This document shows positions 10,450 to 21,857 of a stretch of DNA of 64,000 bases, one piece after another (position 1 is the first letter of the stretch; each line of letters starts with the position of its first letter). Both the position numbers and the translations under genes were made by a program. This stretch comes from Raphanus sativus (Eukaryota; Streptophyta; Magnoliopsida; Brassicales; Brassicaceae), in contig NC_079514.1 of the NCBI RefSeq assembly GCF_000801105.2, positions 29,102,227 to 29,166,226 on the forward strand, read 5' to 3'. The notes beneath the pieces were generated by a model, which ran no database searches, was not told where the DNA came from, and saw only the letters and a program-made list of their open reading frames with translations.

Positions 10450-11850
10450 CTATTTCTCAAAAGTAAAAATTCTCGGTTATCGACACATCCTCTTCCTCAC
10501 ATTTGCAACAGTGATTATCACATCTCATATTTCCGCGTGTTAAATTCTTTGTAACTACCATGTGACCAATCATCAACATCCAAATAAGATGACACATTTT
10601 GTGGGGCGCTCTAATTTACCAAGTATAAGACTGAAGCACATGTATGTTCGGATATGTTGCATATATCTGACTCTCCTTCTACCATCATATTGCGAGAAAT
10701 GCAATACTTTGATTTTACTGTATAGCAACCACGGCTGGTATAAATTTAGCAGTATCCATCATGTTTTCTATCATGAGTTATCGGTAAACTCTTGATTAGG
10801 GGAATATAGTATGAGACCACAAGTGATTCTAGCTGATATCATTGGTATCCATGGATCCTCCTATGATATTATCTCACAACTAGAGTGAACGTTCTTCCTA
10901 ATACAAAATGAGAGGTAGGCCTTGAATGCTACAATACTAGCCCAAACATAAAAAAGGTTATTGCATCATGACTTAGCTCATAAAGGCGACCTGAATATTA
11001 AGTATTTTCCTCTCAATATCCTTGTCAAGAGCGCATCTAGAAATTGAAGTAATTTTCAAAGTTGCTTAGCCAAAAAAGCTAGAATAAATTCATGAATTGC
11101 TCTAAATCCCATTCCACATTTTTCTTTCGAACTCCACCTGAACCATACAGTGGCGCTAGTTAGTTTCTCAAAAATCTCTAAAGAAAAAGAAAACATGACA
11201 TAACATAAGTGGATAAAGCTAAAGAAATTGATTTTATTAGGATTTCTTTTCCACCCTTACACAGCCATGACCACCTATTGACTCTATTATGTTGTCTTTC
11301 CTAAATGAAAGCAAAGAGCTTACATTTTGAACAACTGATATCCTCAGGTAGCTGAGATATGAGCCCATTCCCCCTTCATTATAAATACCCAAAACAACTG
11401 TTATCAACTACTTCATTGTCCATGAACTTATTTACTGAAGAGAAAATATGATTTGTCAAAATGTGTGCCAGACTCAATGCTTTGCCACAACTTTGGATAA
11501 CTTTTATAAGTTCATCACATTTTAGGGACTCTGCCTCACAAAAGAAAACTATCATCTAATAAAAGTAGGTGAGACATTGGAAGACTAGTGTGTGCAATAG
11601 GCATCTATGTTATCTTTCCTTAAACTTCTGTATGATTTAGAAGGCTAATGAGCTCTTCTTGAAATAATCCTTGTTTTAGTGTAATATTCCGTCTGAGTAG
11701 ACCATTTAAAAGCACTGTTACTTAACATACTTAGTACATATTATAATCCAATGATCCACATCTGTAAAATCTCATTTTCTCCATTACTGCTTCAATGAAA
11801 TCCCACTTCATCCTATCATATGCATTGTAAGTTAATTCACAAAAAAAATT
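10450..11850 (-). mobile_element. Decayed LINE (non-LTR retrotransposon) ORF2 remnant
   Basis: Three plant LINE landmarks occur in the right order on the minus strand. The reverse-transcriptase stretch AYDRMKWDFIEAVMEKMRF is at about 11830-11760. The C-terminal block GFRAIHEFILAFLAKQ...RILRGKY is near 11130-10990. A zf-RVT-like RGNMRCDNHCCKCEEED is near 10545-10495. Stops and frame changes are frequent and no long frame survives, so it is an old dead copy. Ends could not be placed. Confidence 0.65.
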
Positions 11851-12350
11851 ATAAGCTGATTTAGAAAGTTTTATAAGGGCTTATTAAATATTTATAAATG
11901 TTTGTAAATGAATTATAAAGGCTAATTGTTATAAATCATTTATAACTATACTATTTTTATAAACTTTTATAAAATAATTTACAAAAATTTAGTTAGAGGA
12001 AAAGAATCAGAAAAGTGTTATTTAGTTAGTTATTGTTAATATATAACTAGTTAGAAAAACACTATTCATAACTGTATATGTATGTCTACAAATCTATTAT
12101 AAGAGTTTATAAATCAATTTATAAGAGTATATAAATCAGCTATAAGGATTTATAAAAGATTATATATCATTTATAAAGGTTTATAAGAGTTCATTAACTG
12201 ATTTATAAGAGATTATGTTTTGATTTACAAGAGTGTATAAATTGATTTATAAGGCTTATAAATTGATTGATAATAAAATATCTATTGGACTAGAAGTTAA
12301 TTATAAATATTTATAAACTGATTTATAAAGCTTTGTAAATCATTTGAATC
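11850..12350. repeat. Degenerate TTTATAAG-rich repeat tract
   Basis: Over about 500 bp the core TTATAA recurs dozens of times, mostly as ATTTATAAGAG / TTTATAAATC-type words spaced about 10-20 bp apart. The core is its own reverse complement. It has no coding potential and no terminal structure I can define. Confidence 0.7.
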
Positions 12351-13984
12351 TAGCTCCAACAGAGTTTGGATTTGGTAAACTCAGTTCTTGTTAGTTTAAT
12401 AAATTGAAACAAAGAAACAACGTATACAAAAAACAAATGAACAAGAATTGATGGTCCAGAGTTCGTAATTTTATAATGATCACTATAAAATTTCAGAAAT
12501 TTATTTTTAACTAAATATAGTTCAATACATAAAAGCACGATATAAGATTTTACCAATCCTAGCACCAACGAATTGAGACTCGTTATTTACCTTCATAATT
12601 TAGACACTGAAAGCACAATGAGAACATTAGAACAACATGTTTCTTTGTTTGAATTCTGGATACAGTGTACTATTTCCCTTATTGTTCTCTTTTTCATATA
12701 ATTTTTCCTTCATATAATCCTTTTGGTCACATGAGTATTGGCACAAAATCTAGACCATTCAACTCTAACCAAGCTTGATTTCTATTACAATTTACAAGAA
12801 ACAAAATGTGGTAAAATAGAGTCTCAATTACTTAAACGCAAAACAAAGGCCATTTCATGGAAAGAGCAAGACTATGAGTTGAGATCGACTATATATGGCC
12901 CTCGTCTAAACGTTAGAAATAATTCCTTGTTCTCAACAAACATAATATGAGGACATCAAAGCTTCTCCACATCGCACTCCTCCGTAAACAAACGACTACA
13001 GCCAAATTCATCTAGATGTTCAACTAACGTCTTCAACTTTGCAAGTCATATGAGAGATATACGATTGTATTAATATAAGAGATGTCTGAAGAAGATGAGA
13101 GAAAAGATGGTTTTAAGAAGTCAACTCTGAAACTTTTATAAATCTGTAATATTTTTTTCGAGGTCATATTCTTGTTCAAAGTCCCTCTTACTTCTTCAAA
13201 CAGCTCACCAACCTCGTTGATCTTGAAAATCTGAACGCATGCCTGTCACATATTGCTCCTACGCATCAGTACTCACTTCCAAAAACAAGATTCACGGTAA
13301 TTTAACTCGAAAATTTTTAAATTCAAAGTTCAAACACAGCAATTAGATTTGGGCCTTTACATAGATTCAATTGAACGAATTTACGCTCTTGAACTAAGAA
13401 TTCAAATCCACTGACACAAACTATCTCAGAGTTTGTAGATCATGTTCACTGGAGCGTATTTGTATTTCGTTCGGTCTCGTCATATTTTGTTGCCGTAAAC
13501 CAATTGGAAGCTTGTCGGATATGAATTTGGAGAGCTCGTGAAAGAGAATATATTAGGTATATGTTTAACTATGTAGGGATACAATGGTCTTTTCCTCTTT
13601 AGATTTTAATAGTAAAAATGGTTAAGATAAATATGAAAAATGATACTAAAGAAATAGTAGTTTAGGCAATTTACCAAGGTAAAAATAACAAAATTGTTTA
13701 TTATAATTTTTGTAAGCAAACAAATCCTAAAAATATATACTGTATATATACATCAATATTAAAAGGTAATGAAAAGTAAACAATTTTGAAATTGTGCTAA
13801 TATTGAAAATATGACGTATATATAAAAAAATAACAGGATTTTTCTCATATTAAAATGATCAAATATTTTAAAAATCTTGCCATCATATTTATGTAGACTT
13901 AAATAGGTAAACCACATTAAGAATCAGATCTTAACAACTAAATAATGTATGAGTTTGAGAAATAATCTATGTAACTACTAAAAT
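12351..13984. other. Intergenic, nothing recognised
   Basis: AT-rich with scattered short open frames. Positions 12950-13560 are more balanced in composition and may derive from an old transposon or gene, but I cannot name it. Confidence 0.35.
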
Positions 13985-14665
13985 TAAGCCTGGGCATCCG
14001 GGTCCTCGGGTCGGGTTCGGGTTAGATCTTGTCGGGTCCAGATCTTTCGGGTCCTAAAAATTTAGACACATATAGGTACTTAAAAATTTTCGGGTCAGGT
14101 TTGGGTCGGTCCGGATCGGTTTGAATCTATAATTCCAATACCCGTAAAGTATCCGTGTGTATTTCGAGTTCGGGTCAGGTTCGGATATTTAGAACCCGAA
14201 AAGGACCTGAAGTACCCAAGTTGGACCCGGAAACTCGAAAAATACCAAAAACACAAAAAATACTCAAAAAACAAAAAAAATATCCGGAAAAATATTCATA
14301 TACCCGAAAATACCAAAAATTTACCCAAAATCAGACCCAAAAACCCAAAAGATACCCGAAATTTTACCCGAATACCCGAATTATATTTTCTGGAAATCCA
14401 AAATTTTACCCAAAACTTGAAATTATACTCGAATACTCAAACCCGAAACTTAAAAAAAAATCCGAATAGCAAAAATATACCTAATATATAAAATAACCTT
14501 CGGGTACCCGATCGTGTAGGAACCGGACCGAACCGAGACCCGTAGATCCAAAAAAGGAACTGAATAGGTATTTAGCATGGACCCGGACCCGGACCCAAAC
14601 CTGCAGTATTTTCGGATCAGTTCTGGTTCGGGTCTTCGGATCTCACTAAAATGCCCATGCCTAAC
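13985..14665. repeat. ACCCGAA/TTCGGGT-rich element with loosely inverted ends
   Basis: The left end reads AAGCCTGGGCATCCGGGTCC. The reverse complement of the right end reads TTAGGCATGGGCATTTTAGT, so the tips are imperfect inverted repeats. The left half is TCGGGT-rich and the right half CCCGAA-rich on the same strand, returning to GGGT near the end. This is typical of a non-autonomous Brassicaceae repeat. A 104-codon open frame inside is low-complexity and not a gene. Confidence 0.6.
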
Positions 14666-16680
14666 TAAAATGCACTTATTTCTTCCCATATAAATGAAAT
14701 TCTATTAAATATTGGTATCTTATAGTTTCACATTTATTACACAAGTAATAAAATCATATAATAACTAATCACTACATTAGTAACACAAATCCGAATAACT
14801 GAATATCTAATCTAATGGTTTATTCACTAAAATTTATTTATCGATTTTGTAAATAAAACAAAAAAGAAACATAACCCGAATTTCAAGATGGGTGAAAATA
14901 TAGTTAATAATTAAGATTAACAAATATTTTTGGTGTGATGCGGTTCAACGACTTTGATATTTCATAAACTAGGTAACACATTTATTTTGTCTAATTTGAA
15001 TCTATTATATCGTACTAGAAGGGATGTTTAATCTAGCAAAACCGAACCAATTAAAACTAATCCCCTGTTCTTGTCAAAGCCGCAGCGTTAACGACCAAAT
15101 TATGAGTTAATTTTTTTTCCTCACATCTGTGGAGAATCCACCGGAAAATACCGCCAAGGTAATCGGAAAAACCACAAAATTAGTCGCAGCATCAGTTTAG
15201 TTATCGCTGTTTTTTTCTGGTGATACTAACACCAACAGAAACAGCTATACAAAATAGTCGCAGCGATACTTTTTCATTTTCCAACGGTTAAACCATCTCC
15301 CTTTTGCGTTTAAATTTTGATCACTGGATATTGTTGCATAAAGAACATGGCCTAAACCGAACTGAATAGAAAAAAATGGTTTTTGATTTGGTAATACTGA
15401 ATGGATGTTATTTTTAAGAAATTGCGGTGTATGAATATAGTTTGGTAGATAAACCGATCAAACTTAATAAAAGGATTAACTAAAATATAATAGTATAATT
15501 ATATATAAATTATATAATACTATTCATAGTTTATTTTATCGATATGATCGTCATATCTAAATCTTTTATTTTAATAATTTATATTTTTAAGTTAAAAGTT
15601 ATTTTTTTTTATTTTTTATCAAATTAAATAAAAGATAATTTATAATTGTTTTCTTGACAAATATTTGTATTAATATTTAGTTATTTAATAACATTGTGGT
15701 ATTACTAATTTTTCTTATTTTTATTTTATAAATATTATTAGTACTATTAATTTAATATGTTTACTAATTATTCCAATAGTAAAATACAGTATTTTGTTTA
15801 AAAGTTAGAGTACAAAAATATCTTTATATTTTATCAAAGCTGATCTAATCATATAAAGTAGAATTCACAAAAAATCATTAAAAATATATTTATGGGTTTT
15901 AGTATACAATCCAAAAATCATGGAATATAAATCAAACTAAATCAAAGTAAATATAATTTTAATATGATAAATATTTTTTATTTCATAAAATCAAAAAAAT
16001 CTGAAACCTAACCGAAGTATGGATTGAACCTACTATAACTACGTAAAGTTAGGACTTAGGACCACGTTATATTTACCTATCCGGCAACAATCACTTGTTT
16101 TTTTTTTTTTTTTTGTAAACTAACAATCACTTGTTTCTAGTACGAAACAAGTGCTTACATATTGATCAAAGAGTTAATTAGTTTGACACGATTTTGATGT
16201 TCCCATTCAAGAAAAAAATGTTTATAACATGGTGTAGCCTACTCTTATTATAATTATTTAACCTTACATGTCGCCTAATCAATAAGCTAAAAGTTGCTTA
16301 TAAGTTAACAATATGGTTTTGTTTTCATCTAACAGTATAGTTGCTATTATAAGTTTTATTTTTAGTTGAATTAAGATAACCACTTGTTGACAAAAGAAAA
16401 ACCAAAGAAATTACAATTCAGAGACACAACTCACGTACTGATCATAGCTAAAAATAAAATAAAGAAAATATGATCTTTTTTAAGAAACCCTAGTCCGATT
16501 GAAGTGATATAAATTTGTGATAATCCAAATCGTATAATCCTCCGGTTCATGGTCAAACCGATCTACCCAGCGGGTTTCTGTCCGGATTATAAAACAGTGA
16601 ACTGTCTGTAAGATTTTAACCGGTCCAGACCAATGGGGTTAAAAAGCAGAGTCATATAATTCCCGCTGGTCAACAAGACG
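14666..16680. other. Intergenic spacer upstream of pyridoxal kinase
   Basis: AT-rich with no frame of interest. The only structured item seen is the short duplication-flanked poly(T) at 16086-16136. The last 100-150 bp before 16872 are presumably the SOS4 leader. Confidence 0.4.
16086..16136 (-). mobile_element. Ultra-short poly(A) retroposon with 15-bp target duplication
   Basis: AACAATCACTTGTTT occurs at 16086-16100 and 16122-16136. Between the copies are only 21 bp, on the minus strand AGTTTAC followed by 14 A. A perfect 15-bp duplication around a poly(A)-ended scrap is the mark of LINE-machinery insertion. Confidence 0.7.
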
Positions 16681-16871
16681 CTATCTTAAAGGTCAGCTCT
16701 TGATGCCATTCTCTCTGTCGACAACCACCACTCTCCGTCTCAGATCTCCTATTCGAAACTCTAGGTCTAATCTCCACCCCTTATTCAATTTCTTTTATTT
16801 TTTTTTTCAATTCCAATTTAATTGTGACTAATTTGATCTGGATTTGATTTACGATCCGTAAAAGATCGAGA

Positions 16872-19432
16872 ATGTCGACGCCTCCTGTTCTCTCGCTTGC
16901 TCTGCCTTCAGACACTGGTCGTGTTCTTAGTATCCAATCTCACACTGTACAGGTTCGCTACTTAAAGTGAAATTTCTGTTTAAAGTTTGTGTGTGTTTTT
17001 TGTAAGCTATCACTTGGTCTTACTCTTATCATTACAAAACAGAGCGCATGTTACTTCATTCTGCTTTTTGAATCTGAATTTGGGTTTATGATTATTACAA
17101 GATTGAAGATTTCTAATTTAGTTATTGGATAATTTAGAAAAGCTCCAGACTTTATTTTAATTGGATGTGTAGTAACGATTTGATTTGTTTGTTGCCATAT
17201 ATGTGATGGATGCCATTTACACAGGGATATGTTGGTAACAAGTCAGCTGTGTTTCCTCTTCAATTGTTGGGGTATGATGTGGATCCTATCAACTCGGTAC
17301 AGTTCTCCAACCATACAGGTAAATATTCAGTCACAGTAATGTTGAGGAAGCTGTTTCAAAACTTTTAATATTTGGTGTATGAGAATATTGCAGGGTATCC
17401 TACATTCAAAGGACAAGTTTTGAATGGTGAACAATTGTGGGAGTTGATTGAAGGCCTTGAAGCAAATGATTTATTGTTCTACACTCACTTATTAACAGGT
17501 AGCAATTTATTAAGATTTTTATTTTCACAGCAGCAGACTTTTTTTTTGTATTTAGCTCTTAGTTCTTTATTTATTTTTTTAATGAAATGCAGGCTATATT
17601 GGATCTGTATCTTTTCTGAATACAATTTTGCAAGTTATCAATAAGCTTCGCTCTGTAAACCCGAATCTTACATATGGTGAGTGCTTTGTGGTATTCTTGG
17701 AACAAATATATAATTTGACATCTCCCTTGTATTTTTTTTATTGAGGGAATGATTATGCTAATTATAGTCTGCTCTTGTTTAGTATGTGATCCGGTGATGG
17801 GTGATGAAGGAAAGTTGTATGTACCTGAAGAATTGGTGCATGTTTATCGTGAGAAGGTAAAACGAAACCTCAAGAAACTAAGTGTCGTGTACTTTCGATT
17901 TGATTTTTTGATAATCTACTAATATATATTTTCAAAATTGGCAATGACATCTTTAGATATAACAGTAGTAGAGTTGATGTGGACTCTCCTGATGGTATTA
18001 TTTTGTTGTTAGGTAGTTCCCCTGGCTTCTATGTTGACTCCTAACCAGTTTGAGGCAGAGAAATTAACAGGACTAAGGTACTTGTTTATCGCCAAAACCA
18101 AAACTTGCATTCTTTAGATATCAGAAATGGAATTTCCTTTGAAGTGGTTGTCCTTGATCCCTAGTTTATGCACCAGAGTTTATATCTTTTGCATTTTATG
18201 AAGTTGACGCTCTCTTGTCTTGTTATGGCTCCAAACATCACACATTTCTAAAATATTACAGGATAAATTCTGAGGAAGATGGCAGAGAAGCTTGTGCTAT
18301 TCTTCATGCAGCTGGTCCTTCAAAGGTTTGTTTCATCAACCTTGCAATCTCTTCTCTACTGATTACATTCGTGAGAAACCTTTCCTTAAATGTGTTTTCA
18401 TATAGATATATAATTTATTGTTGGTTATATCTATCTTTTAAAGGTTGAGAATCTTCTTGGCATATGTTATCTGTTTCTACATAAATTCAATGGCTCTGAT
18501 GTTTCGCAGGTGGTGATCACTAGCATTACTATAGGTGGCCTTCTATTGCTTATTGGAAGCCATCAGAAAGAAAAGGTATTTTACTGGAACAACATCAATC
18601 TATTCCAAACCTTTATCAGCCTTTGTATCATTGTAATTCAAATAGAAGAATGGCATTTCTAGTGAACTGATCTCAGTGTTACAACTTCAGGGCCAGAAGC
18701 CTGAGCAATTCAAGATTTTGATAGACAAAATCCCTGCGTATTTTACGGTATTCACTTCATTACTTGAGGAAAACATTCAAATATTATCATAAAACTAGCT
18801 TAGGTTATGTAAAGAAGGTACATTCCATCTTAATAGGTTTGCTAGTGCTGGCAAATAGAATCATTTGGTTCCAGTGGTACAAACACCTTAAGGCTAAAAA
18901 AGATGCTAATAGAGTACCTGTGAAATGCTAAAGTTGATGCACTTTCTTAAACACCCAACTGCAGGGAACAGGAGATCTCATGACTGCTCTTCTACTTGGT
19001 TGGAGTAATGTAATAATGCCTCTTTTATTTCCATGTGAAAAGAAAAATATTATCTATCGTTTTTTCCTTATATTAACGTTTCTTGTTAATAATTATAATA
19101 TCCAGAAATACCCTGACAGTCTTGACAAGGCTGCCGAGCTTGCAGTTTCAACGTTGCAGGTAATCTTCTAAGTTACTAACTTCTCTTACAATGTCACTAC
19201 TATTCACAAAGTTCATGGAGCTCTGCTGAAAATATTATTAGGTGGTGGAATAACTAGAAACTTATGAATCAATCTCTGTTATTGTGAGCAGGCACTTCTG
19301 CGAAGGACGCTTGATGACTACCAACGAGCTGGGTATGATCCCACCTCAAGTAGCTTGGAGATTAGATTGATACAGAGCCAGAACGAAATTCGAAGCCCAA
19401 ATGTTGAACTGAAAGCTGAGAGATACAGCTGA
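16872..19432 (+). CDS. Pyridoxal kinase (SOS4-type), 12 exons, 309 aa
   Basis: Pyridoxal kinase phosphorylates vitamin B6 vitamers to give pyridoxal phosphate in the salvage pathway. Arabidopsis SOS4 is the family member tied to salt tolerance and root-hair growth (known). Exons by GT-AG junctions and preserved frame: 16872-16952, 17225-17318, 17394-17498, 17593-17676, 17783-17856, 18013-18077, 18262-18325, 18510-18575, 18691-18747, 18965-19009, 19106-19159, 19292-19432. They total 930 nt with no internal stop. Visible motifs are [16 protein letters not shown] near residue 21, [21 protein letters not shown], and the ribokinase-fold [13 protein letters not shown] loop holding the catalytic Asp. 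Length matches the cytosolic form. The start ATG opens directly into the conserved N-terminus, with no plastid transit peptide in this model. Flanking PMI2-like and HIPP genes fit conserved order with Arabidopsis. Confidence 0.97.
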
Positions 19433-20326
19433 AGCAGGTGAAAAAATGTAATCTTAAAATAAGAAAACATAGATATGTTTACGAGGGTAAGTTAGTTGAG
19501 ATCTCCTTGTTGGGGATACAACTGTACAATTCTTTTATACAATATAATACAGTTCAGACTTCAGAGTAAGAGGATTTGAAAGAGCTCATATTATGCATTT
19601 AAATCAACCATTAAACGCATCCTTGTTTAGTCTGTTTGGTTTCGATTTGATGCTTGCTCATTTGCATGCATGTTTTTTCTTATCTTTCATCACCATGAAC
19701 CACAAGTTCCTCTGTCTCGTTTTTTTTTTTGCGTTTTCTCAATCTGCTCTGAACGATGCCATCACCATCTAACGCTCTTGTAGACTTCATTCATTAGCCA
19801 TTCCTGAGTTTTCTTCTGTTTCAGTCGTCCGTATGTCTCGTAGTAATCTTGTTTGCAGTTTCAGACAACTGTGCCCTTGTGCTTTTCTTGGTGTTTGAAT
19901 CTTAGTTATAAACATAATAGCGTAATCATCTATCTCCGCAAGCTTCTACTCTGTCCTGCTTTCACTTAAACTTAGATTTGCTTGACAAATCATAGCTTGT
20001 GATGGCAAGAGAATTTTTGTGATTCCCGGACACTGCATCTGGTTAAAATTTGCATAACCAAATATCAGATAAGGTACATTTGACCACTTGACCAACATAC
20101 CAACCCATTGGCCATTACATGGAGATTGAGATAATAGGAAATGTGATGATAGATTTAAGATTGATACTACTAGGTTCTTGTTAATAGCTAATGTGGTGAC
20201 AAACATACACTTGACCAACATTGAAACAATATAAAAACACTATACTACAAGTCTTTTGTGCTTGAAATAAAGAGGTGAAACAAACGCACATAGCTTAAAA
20301 ACTATTTTAGTCACTAACTTATTCAG
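19433..20326. other. Spacer between convergent genes (3' ends of SOS4 and HIPP)
   Basis: This holds both 3' untranslated regions. ATATAATA-type strings near 19540 could serve polyadenylation of the kinase transcript. No other gene seen. Confidence 0.4.
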
Positions 20327-21254
20327 TCAGTAGTAGAATCCATTAAGTTGCCTTGAGTTGAACTGTTCCTGATTCATAAACTGTGGAACTAGAGATGGAC
20401 CGTTCATCACCTGACCGTGGAAAGCTCTCTCATTCATCATCATATTATTAGATCTTCCTGGAATATGCATGTTCATTGCTTCTGCTGCAGGGTATGCATT
20501 AGAATATCCTAGCTCCATGTCCCTCATCATATTTGCACGCACCTCTTCATCATAGTTGTGTCTTTGCGCTGTTTCTCCAAACAGCTCCTGGAAATCTTCA
20601 GAAGAATCACTCATCTGAAAGTAGTCTGCATCGTTCATCATCACAGGTTTCATGTTGTTCGCCATCATCATCTCTCCATCACTCTGCCTTTCGTAACTTA
20701 GGACATTGTTAAAGTGATTGTTTCCAAAGTTGTATTGTGCGTTCCTCAAGCTTCTGTTGCCATAATTAAGACCAGCTTGATGATTACCAAACTGGTCCAT
20801 ATGGATAGGACTCATGAACAAAAGCTCTGCATACTTTCCTCTTCTGTTCAACTTCTTGACCAAAATATCTGGATCTAAGTTACCTCTAACAATCACTGCT
20901 TGCTGATCTGTGTCTATATCAACAGAGTAAACACCTGAAACCAAGATCCATAAGAAACAATGCTTGGGACCAACATACAAGAACAATACATTACAAAGAT
21001 CTGCATCTGATCAAATCTTAAGTTACAGAGAAGAGACACTCTCACCTTCAACTTTTCTCAGTGTTTTCTTCACCTTCCTATTACATCCATGACAGTTGAT
21101 ATTAACCTTGAGAAAATATGTCTGTTACATGAAAACCATTATTAAAAAAAAAAACGTTTTTCTCTACATGTTGGACCTTAAAGCAAAAAGAGAAGATGGA
21201 TTTTTGTACCTTTAAAGGTTCATAAACGTTTCTTGGCATTCTTGATCTCTCCAT
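20327..21254 (-). CDS. Heavy-metal-associated (HMA domain) plant protein, HIPP-like, 237 aa
   Basis: Three exons join in frame: 21210-21254 (MERSRMPRNVYEPLK), 21046-21106 and 20327-20934. The short second exon supplies VNINCHGCNRKVKKTL, so the metal-binding CxxC of the HMA fold is C20-H-G-C23. Exon 3 completes the domain (GVYSVDIDTDQQAVIVRG...LVKKLNRRGKYAE). The rest is an Asn/Met-rich, poorly ordered tail. It ends QLNGFYY with no CaaX box, so a prenylated HIPP is unlikely and HPP-type is the better name. Such proteins bind transition metals or act as small scaffolds in stress signalling (family knowledge; not shown here). From memory Arabidopsis AT5G37860, next to SOS4, is of this type. The gene looks intact. 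Confidence 0.88.
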
Positions 21255-21857
21255 TGGACCTTTCTTTAGCTTATTATTCTTTGTGCGTTTGAACTAATAA
21301 CAAAGAAAGTGTGGTATAAGAAGAGGAGTAAAGAGAGATGTACGTAAAAGATATGGAGAGAGGGACAAAGATTCTGGCGGACAGAGAAAATATTGAATTA
21401 GTCAGCTTTCTAACAGGCGAGTTCCAGAGGACAACACACCACTTTCTTGTGATGAAGAGAGAGTTTCTGTTGGTCAACGATCATAATCTTTAAGTGTCAA
21501 ATATCATGTTCGAATATAAGAGTTGGGAAAAATGAAAATACAAAAGAATTGGAATAAGGAGTGAAGGACCACTTCTGAGAAACTGGTACTGCAAAGCTTA
21601 ATTAAATGAAATAAGCGGTTATTACTTCTTGATCAAGCAGCATAGCTTTGGTTAATGCCTATGAACTCTAGTGTAGGTAGTCGTACCATCTTCAGTTTTT
21701 GTCTTTTTCAATGTTGTCAAGAGTGGTATTACCGTTAAAAAGTCTCTGGCATGTCCGGTTTGCATCAAGTTTTGAACTCTAGTTTAACCGTTATAAATGA
21801 ATAAATTTGCTGGAATCGGTAAATTGGATTAAATGTCGACACCGGTTCACAAAAAAA
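21255..21857. other. Upstream region of the HIPP-like gene
   Basis: It contains the leader and promoter side of the minus-strand gene. No other coding or repeat structure recognised. Confidence 0.35.

Noticed and set aside
14155..14689. 104-codon and 79-codon frames in the ACCCGAA-rich block
   Set aside because: Low-complexity translation of a repeat; no start context or homology.
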